Assembly (NCBI RefSeq): GCF_025362475.1
Contig: NZ_JANYGH010000030.1
Span: 1 to 47,569, forward strand
From: Mucilaginibacter sp.
GTDB taxonomy: Bacteria > Bacteroidota > Bacteroidia > Sphingobacteriales > Sphingobacteriaceae
Direction: 5' to 3'
DNA: 47,569 nucleotides
Part shown: piece after piece, positions 43,102 to 47,569 of the stretch
Numbering within the stretch: position 1 is the stretch's first letter
Layout of the letters: every line of letters starts with the position of its first letter
The notes under the pieces: generated by a model
Told to the model about the DNA's origin: nothing
The model's input: only the letters and a program-made list of their open reading frames with translations
Databases searched by the model: none
Made by a program: the position numbers and the translations under genes

Positions 43102-44328
43102 ATGTTCTCAACGCTTTCTGTGCCAAAGCCCATTAAGGAGCGGCACCAGGGCATTGCCAATTTGTTGGCTTTTGCACTAATACCCCTTTCAGGTTTCGCA
43201 ACGGATATTTACATACCATCGTTACCAACTATGGCTGCCGAAATGCATGTAAGCAGTATACAGGTACAGCTCACGCTATCGTTATTTTTAATAAGCTATG
43301 GCGTTACCCAACTATTCATCGGCAGTGTGCTTGATAGCTTTGGTCGGTACAATATCAGCCTGATATGCCTGTCTGTTTTTGCTTTGGCAAGTATTGTTAT
43401 CGCCAACTCAGCTAATATTTATGTGATATACCTCATGCGGATATTGCATGGCATTACGGTTGGTGGCATAGTGGTATCTAAACGCGCTTATTTTATTGAT
43501 CTTTTTTCGGGCGAAAAGTTGAAGCATTACCTTAGCCTGTTTTCTATCATATGGTCTACCGGGCCAATTGTAGCGCCTTTTTTAGGTGGATACCTGCAAA
43601 CCGGTTACGGGTGGAAATCAAACTTCTACTTCCTGGCCCTGTTTGCTATTGTGCTTGCGGTTTTGGAGCTGATTTTCAGTGGCGAAACATTAAAAAATTT
43701 CTCGGCATTCCATATTAAAAAGATAGGTGGCATTTATCTAAGCATGATAAAAACCACCAGTTTTACCCTGGGACTTATTATGTTGGGACTTGCATACTGT
43801 ATGGTAATGATATACAACATGACGGGGCCTTTTATTATTGAGCATACCCTGCATTTAACCCCTGTTGTTGCCGGTTACAGTTCACTGGTGCTGGGCATAG
43901 CCTGGCTAATAGGCGGTCTGATTGGTAAAGCGACTATCAACAAACCGTTTTTTAACCGCATGGTAGCTAATCTTAGCCTGCAGGTTATATTTGTAATTGT
44001 GATGATCATTAGCATGAGGTATATAGCCAATTTATATTCCATGATATTTTTCGCTTTTATTATCCACGTAGCCGCGGGCTTCACCTTCAATAATTTTTTC
44101 ACCTATTGCTTAAGCCGTTTTCCTCAAAATGCAGGTATAGCAAGCGGACTTTCCGGTGGTATCAATTATGTTATCGTATCGTTTTTTAGTTATGGCATTG
44201 TTTCTCTGCTGCCTGCTAAAGATGAACACAATTTGGGCTATAGTTACTTTGTGCTTATCGCACTATCGGTTATTGTAATGCTGATTTTAAAAATGAAGAA
44301 GGAGTTGTTGAGCGAGGGAGTTAAGTAA
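43102..44328 (+). CDS. MFS drug-resistance-type transporter
   Basis: A 408-residue major facilitator of the Bcr/CflA (DHA1) type with about 12 helices. The start of the first helix LLAFALIPLSGFATDIYIPSLPTMAAEM is the family signature, and the motif A-like loop GSVLDSFGRYNISL (about 80-93) follows helix 2. It probably exports small molecules with proton exchange. A longer frame starting at a TTG (43042) exists, but the ATG at 43102 is preferred. A hairpin lies just after the stop. Confidence 0.92.
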   Translation: MFSTLSVPKPIKERHQGIANLLAFALIPLSGFATDIYIPSLPTMAAEMHVSSIQVQLTLSLFLISYGVTQLFIGSVLDSFGRYNISLICLSVFALASIVIANSANIYVIYLMRILHGITVGGIVVSKRAYFIDLFSGEKLKHYLSLFSIIWSTGPIVAPFLGGYLQTGYGWKSNFYFLALFAIVLAVLELIFSGETLKNFSAFHIKKIGGIYLSMIKTTSFTLGLIMLGLAYCMVMIYNMTGPFIIEHTLHLTPVVAGYSSLVLGIAWLIGGLIGKATINKPFFNRMVANLSLQVIFVIVMIISMRYIANLYSMIFFAFIIHVAAGFTFNNFFTYCLSRFPQNAGIASGLSGGINYVIVSFFSYGIVSLLPAKDEHNLGYSYFVLIALSVIVMLILKMKKELLSEGVK

Positions 44329-44370
44329 AAATGTTGAACCGGGTAAGCTAAAAGCTGAAAACATGCAACC

Positions 44371-44400
44371 CACGGGTTACGCTGCGCTAACCCCGCGGGA
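44371..44400. terminator. hairpin between convergent genes
   Basis: GGGTTA/TAACCC stem (44374-44379 with 44388-44393), extended imperfectly by CCCAC and GCGGG on the flanks. It lies between the convergent MFS and MBL-fold genes. No T run is seen, so it may be a repeat element rather than a terminator. Confidence 0.4.
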
Positions 44401-44417
44401 GATTGAGGCCTGTTATC

Positions 44418-45218
44418 CTACTCAAATATCCTCAGATACCGCTCTACCGAAAAGGCCATAGCCCGCATCGCATCATTTAAAATATAACGCCCGAAAGCGC
44501 CATACATGGCCTGGTACACTACGCCGCTTATAGATTTTTGAATCTGTAATATATCCTTTTTTGGCAGTGGGATAAGGTTAGGATAACTGTACATAAACGA
44601 AACTGTTTTTAGATCAGGGCTTACCTGTATCACATCACCAACTAATAATAAACCGTCATTTTGCGGACTATACAAAACGCTTCCGCCGGGGAAATGTCCG
44701 CCGCAGCAAATCAGTTGGATGTTATCCCATAAAGTAATTTCGTCCCCTTGCCAGAGGTGGATAGGAGCGTCCCTTCGGGCAAGCCATTCTTCATCCAGTG
44801 CGTTCACATATATCGCAGCGTCACCAAAAGCCTTGCTCCACTCTACAATGGTCGAAAAATAATGCGGGTGCGATAGGGCGATAGCTTTGATACCACCCAG
44901 TTTGTTAACCTCCGCTATGGTTTCCTCATCAATATTGCTGATGCAATCCCATAAAATATTGCCGCCGGGTGTTATCAGCAAATGAGCCCGTTGGCCGATG
45001 CCAAAAGCGGGTTCAGTATAAATAGTGTATAGGTTTGGAGCTACCTGCTCTATAATGTTTTTATGCTGATGATTTAAATCGGCGAGCGTGGTCCAGCTTT
45101 GGCCTTTAGGGTTTACATACTGGCGGTCATCTTCGCATATTTTGCATTGCAATGGCGGGGTCGCCGTAGGGGCATATTGCACGCCGCAGGTAGTACAGAT
45201 ATGCGGGGTTAGTGGCAT
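44418..45218 (-). CDS. MBL-fold protein with N-terminal zinc ribbon
   Basis: A 266-residue protein: a small Cys4 zinc-ribbon or rubredoxin-like start (Cys8, Cys11, Cys25, Cys28) followed by a metallo-beta-lactamase fold domain (about 55-266). The metal motif is altered: SHPHYFSTIVEW replaces HxHxDH, so the Asp and last His are missing, while GGHFPGGS and GDVIQV remain. It is therefore likely a variant with a changed or single metal site. Some such proteins process thiol adducts, but the substrate is unknown. Confidence 0.8.
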   Translation of the reverse strand: MPLTPHICTTCGVQYAPTATPPLQCKICEDDRQYVNPKGQSWTTLADLNHQHKNIIEQVAPNLYTIYTEPAFGIGQRAHLLITPGGNILWDCISNIDEETIAEVNKLGGIKAIALSHPHYFSTIVEWSKAFGDAAIYVNALDEEWLARRDAPIHLWQGDEITLWDNIQLICCGGHFPGGSVLYSPQNDGLLLVGDVIQVSPDLKTVSFMYSYPNLIPLPKKDILQIQKSISGVVYQAMYGAFGRYILNDAMRAMAFSVERYLRIFE

Positions 45219-45285
45219 AGTAAACTTGTGAGTTGTTTAAAAATAGGTATTAGATGGTACCTCCCAATGACGTATTAAAAAACTT

Positions 45286-45383
45286 TTTGTCATCCTGAAC
45301 GCAGTGAAGGATCTAATCGCAGACTGTACAGGGCGAAGAAGTATGGCGAATAACAGATCCTTCACTGCGTTCAGGATGACAAA
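45286..45383. repeat. palindromic repeat with 29-bp inverted ends
   Basis: Perfect 29-bp inverted repeats (45286-45314 and 45355-45383, beginning TTTGTCATCCTGAACGCAG) separated by 40 bases. GTCATCCTGAACGCAGTG is a well-known type of dispersed palindrome in Bacteroidota. No coding sequence; non-autonomous MITE-like. It lies between the flavohemoglobin terminator and the MBL gene. Confidence 0.85.
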
Positions 45384-45439
45384 CTTATCTTAGGCATCAA
45401 TAAATAAAGTTAAAACAGTTTAATATAAGCACCAAAAAT

Positions 45440-45474
45440 AAAAACCGCCTCAGATTTAATTTGTGGCGGTTTTT
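45440..45474 (-). terminator. terminator of the flavohemoglobin gene
   Basis: A 10-bp stem with GC core CCGCC/GGCGG (45440-45449 with 45465-45474), followed on the minus strand by TTTTTATTTTT. It lies 21 bases after the flavohemoglobin stop. Confidence 0.85.
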
Positions 45475-45494
45475 ACAGAGCAATAAAATGAAGC

Positions 45495-46706
45495 TTAATT
45501 TAGCTGTAAAATATTCGGGCCAAATTCTTCAAAAAAGATATTATCCGTATTTATCCCTGATTCTTTTAGGTCATTAAATTGTTTCTGAATAAAAAATGAT
45601 GGGCCGCATATATAGTAACGGGTTTTGGGATGGTGTTGCAAATCGTCGATCTTGCTTATGTTTAAATGCCCGTCGTATATGTTTTCGGCAGTGTTTTCCG
45701 GCGATGTTACATCGTAAAAAACATGCTGATTGAAGTTGGCATGGTTTGTTGCCAGCTCATTAATATTTTGTTTAAAGGCATGTACAGATTCATTGCGACA
45801 ACCATGAAGCCAGGTAATGGGTTGTTTGGTCCCCTTTTGAGCTAAGTGATCTACCATGCTCATAAAAGGAGTTATGCCAACACCGCCGCTAATAAACATG
45901 AGTGGTACATCTAAGTTATCGGGTAGGGTAAAATTGCCTGCCGGCGAAGTAAGCTCTACCTGTTTGCCTTCGGTAATGGCGTCATGCAGCTGGTTACTTA
46001 TCATGCCGTTAATATCAATGCTTGCGCCTGTTTCCCGCTTAACAGAGATCCGGTAATAATCGTCATTGGGTGCGCTGGAGATGCTATATTGGCGTATTTG
46101 GGCCATGTTTAATTGCGGAAGAAAGAGTTTGATACTGATGTACTGCCCCGGTTTGTGATGAGGCACTTTTCCACCATCGGCGGGATATAAATAAAAAGAA
46201 CATATTTCGGCCGATTCCATGGTCTTCTGCCCCACGTTGAATAAGCGCCAGCCTGTCCACCCATTTGGTTTTAAAACCTGGTCCATATATAAAGTTGCTT
46301 CATGGCCACTCATCAGCGCGGCCAGCTGGTTATAAGCTGTTTTCCAGGCGTCTAAAATTTCAGTTGTAGCGGCATCGCCTAAAACTTCGCCTATGGATGC
46401 CAGCAGGTGGTTGCCAACTATGGCATAATGCTCTGGGCGAATATCTAAACTGATATGTTTTTGGCCAATCCGGTCAACCACGGGTAATAGTACAGATGGA
46501 TCGGCAATGTTTTCTGCATAAGCCAGTACTGCCATGGCCAGGGCGGTTTGTTGCTTACCTGTTTGCTGGTTTGCCATGTTAAACATGTTTTTTAATTCGG
46601 GATTGTGTTTAAACATCCTGCTATAAAAATGTGTGGTTAACAATACGCCATGTTCTTTCAAAATAGGGACTGTGGCAAGAATGAGTGCTTTTTGATCGTT
46701 TGTCAT
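45495..46706 (-). CDS. hmp: flavohemoglobin (nitric oxide dioxygenase)
   Basis: A 403-residue Hmp-type enzyme with the full three-domain layout. The globin domain (1-140) has the distal Tyr28 in THFYSRMF and proximal His84 in GQKHISLDIRPEHY. The FAD domain (about 150-260) carries QIRQYSISSAP, and the NAD domain (about 265-400) carries LMFISGGVGITPFMSMVDHL and YYICGPSFFIQKQFNDL. It turns NO and O2 into nitrate using NADH, protecting from nitrosative stress. Its promoter (TTTG-N19-TAGATTTG) overlaps a 12-bp inverted repeat shared with the divergent Rrf2 regulator. Confidence 0.96.
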   Translation of the reverse strand: MTNDQKALILATVPILKEHGVLLTTHFYSRMFKHNPELKNMFNMANQQTGKQQTALAMAVLAYAENIADPSVLLPVVDRIGQKHISLDIRPEHYAIVGNHLLASIGEVLGDAATTEILDAWKTAYNQLAALMSGHEATLYMDQVLKPNGWTGWRLFNVGQKTMESAEICSFYLYPADGGKVPHHKPGQYISIKLFLPQLNMAQIRQYSISSAPNDDYYRISVKRETGASIDINGMISNQLHDAITEGKQVELTSPAGNFTLPDNLDVPLMFISGGVGITPFMSMVDHLAQKGTKQPITWLHGCRNESVHAFKQNINELATNHANFNQHVFYDVTSPENTAENIYDGHLNISKIDDLQHHPKTRYYICGPSFFIQKQFNDLKESGINTDNIFFEEFGPNILQLN

Positions 46707-46775
46707 AATAATATATTAATATCCTTTTATCTTAATATGGATTACACGTTTAAGACATCCGGCTGTTCAACGGAA

Positions 46776-46806
46776 CAAATCTACGGTTTAATTAATAAAA
46801 GACAAA
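46776..46806 (-). promoter_or_regulatory. promoter of the flavohemoglobin gene
   Basis: On the minus strand TTTG (46806-46803), a 19-base spacer and TAGATTTG (46783-46776) match the Bacteroidota consensus. The -33 lies in the spacer of the inverted repeat at 46791-46822, so a bound repressor would block it. Confidence 0.75.
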
Positions 46807-46822
46807 AATATCTTTTATTAAT
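46791..46822. promoter_or_regulatory. Rrf2/NsrR-type operator
   Basis: Perfect 12-bp inverted repeat ATTAATAAAAGA-N8-TCTTTTATTAAT between the divergent flavohemoglobin and Rrf2 genes, covering the -33 of the first and the upstream part of the second promoter. Confidence 0.75.
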
Positions 46823-46826
46823 TTGT

Positions 46827-46834
46827 TATCTTTG
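46827..46834 (+). promoter_or_regulatory. -7 element of the Rrf2 gene
   Basis: TATCTTTG is a perfect TAnnTTTG match ending 8 bases before the ATG at 46843, so the mRNA leader would be only a few bases long. Confidence 0.6.
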
Positions 46835-46842
46835 TTTTACAG

Positions 46843-47280
46843 ATGGCAATTTTTTCAAAAACATGCGAGTATGCAATAAGAGCTGTGTTCTATATAGCTC
46901 TTAAAACAGTTGCCGGCGGCAGGGTAGGCATTAAGGATATTGCCACCGGTATCGATTCGCCCGAATTATACCTGGCTAAAATATTGCAGGATTTAAGCAG
47001 AAAAGGGCTCATTAGTTCAGTTAAAGGTCCTCATGGTGGGTTTTTTATTGAACCGCCCTCGTTAAGCAGGCCCTTAAGTGATATTGTAGAAGCGGTTGAT
47101 GGCGACAGTTTATTTTATGGCTGTGGTTTGGGCCTTAAACAATGCTCTGAAGTGAACCCTTGCCCTTTACACAATGAGTTTAAAGATATCAGGGACAGGA
47201 TACACAAATTACTAAATACAACCACCATAGGCGAGTTTAACAGCGAACTGATTGATGGCTTATTATCGTTGAAAAAATAG
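46843..47280 (+). CDS. Rrf2-family regulator, NsrR-like
   Basis: A 145-residue Rrf2 regulator: N-terminal winged helix (MAIFSKTCEYAIRAVFYIAL, then the recognition region SPELYLAKILQDLSRKGLISSVKGPHGGFFI, about 39-69) and three cysteines near the end (Cys94, Cys101, Cys107, spaced C-X6-C-X5-C) that fit an iron-sulfur cluster as in NsrR (C-X4-C-X5-C in E. coli). NO would destroy the cluster and release DNA. The divergent flavohemoglobin, the classic NsrR target, and the shared operator strongly support an NO-sensing role. Confidence 0.9.
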   Translation: MAIFSKTCEYAIRAVFYIALKTVAGGRVGIKDIATGIDSPELYLAKILQDLSRKGLISSVKGPHGGFFIEPPSLSRPLSDIVEAVDGDSLFYGCGLGLKQCSEVNPCPLHNEFKDIRDRIHKLLNTTTIGEFNSELIDGLLSLKK

Positions 47281-47320
47281 GGGGAATACTAGACCGTAGC
47301 TACTAAATCTATGCTTTAAC

Positions 47321-47428
47321 GTCCCCTCAGGGTCTCCTTGTAAAGGGCCCCAGAGGGCGCTTGCTAAGTACAAAACTATGCAAATTTGATCTGCATGGTG
47401 CCTCAGGGTCCTCCTTTGGAGAGACCCT
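47321..47428. repeat. palindromic repeat, copy 2 (truncated)
   Basis: Second copy of the 40702 element: GTCCCCTCAGGGTCTCC start, similar middle (ATGGTGCCTCAGGGTCCTCC) and GGAGAGACCCT at the right. The last GAGGGGAC is missing, replaced by unrelated sequence, so the right end is lost or interrupted. Confidence 0.85.
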
Positions 47429-47453
47429 CAATGCTATTAAGTTAATGAGTTTC

Positions 47454-47545
47454 TCCCCCAGCGGGGGAATAGCTTTGTAGCAAAAAAGCAAAAATGAAGC
47501 TCCGTGCCAGAGGTACGGAACCTTAGGTAGCGTACCTCTGGCACG
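47454..47545. repeat. two further hairpins at the window end
   Basis: TCCCCC-AGC-GGGGGA (47454-47468) and a perfect 15-bp stem CGTGCCAGAGGTACG/CGTACCTCTGGCACG (47503-47517 with 47531-47545, 13-base loop). They belong to different palindrome types from the 47321 element and appear to abut its broken end. Confidence 0.7.
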
Positions 47546-47569
47546 CAAAAGACAATTTATTTATGTTTT

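Noticed and set aside
45286..45383. Terminator for the flavohemoglobin gene
   Set aside because: A proper terminator with a T run lies closer to the stop (45440-45474); the 29-bp palindrome is better explained as a repeat.
47327..47548. Minus-strand frame of 73 codons
   Set aside because: It runs through the palindromic repeats at the right end and has no protein features.
1..47569. CRISPR array, phage genes or transposase
   Set aside because: No regularly spaced direct repeats, cas, phage structural or transposase genes were seen on either strand.

Overview
The window reads as chromosomal DNA of a Bacteroidota species, most likely family Sphingobacteriaceae and close to Mucilaginibacter or Pedobacter. 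This is inferred from the SusC/SusD pair with ECF sigma and FecR anti-sigma genes, DUF4843 and PKD-like lipoproteins, TlpA/DUF4369 proteins, and promoters of the Bacteroidota type (TTTG about 20 bases before TAnnTTTG). No plasmid, phage, transposase or CRISPR gene is visible.

Layout. 1-400: AT-rich DNA ending in the 3' half of a tRNA-Asn with its terminator, possibly the edge of an integrated element to the left. 409-1846: ArsR regulator, SRPBCC protein and DHFR-like reductase in one operon behind an operator-covered promoter. 2138-6348: a sugar acetyltransferase, then an in-frame fusion of a 7TM/AraC regulator with a MacB-type permease whose last segment is frameshifted. 6652-8354: TetR regulator and two small membrane proteins (the second DUF420) with related operators. 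8416-10200: AraC regulator and a short-chain dehydrogenase. 10469-11866: a DUF308-like membrane protein divergent from a Crp/Fnr regulator broken by one stop codon, with two matched palindromes between them. 11910-17207: Hsp70-like ATPase, an intact Crp/Fnr regulator, an amidase and a Na+/H+ antiporter.

17400-35515 is the centrepiece, all on the minus strand. In transcription order: ECF sigma, FecR anti-sigma, SusC with an STN signalling domain, SusD, a DUF4843 lipoprotein, a PKD-like lipoprotein, two paralogous lipoproteins with HExGH zinc-protease motifs, a DUF4369-TlpA thioredoxin, a large exported protein with a C-terminal DsbD-alpha-like domain, a second TlpA thioredoxin, and after a terminator cluster a two-domain M16 peptidase. 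I read it as a cell-surface-signalled uptake locus for a protein or peptide substrate, with reduction of disulfides as a possible part. A candidate antisense small RNA lies across the SusC leader.

35814-47280: universal stress protein, a DUF2231-like membrane protein, an LtaS-type sulfatase-fold enzyme, a class V aminotransferase-fold enzyme, a GNAT acetyltransferase divergent from a MocR regulator, an MFS transporter, an MBL-fold protein, and a flavohemoglobin divergent from an NsrR-like Rrf2 regulator. The right end is rich in short palindromic repeats of several families, one present twice.

Two genes look broken (permease tail, Crp/Fnr regulator). Each is one mutation from intact, so sequencing error is possible. 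Functions are inferred from sequence alone, without database searches.
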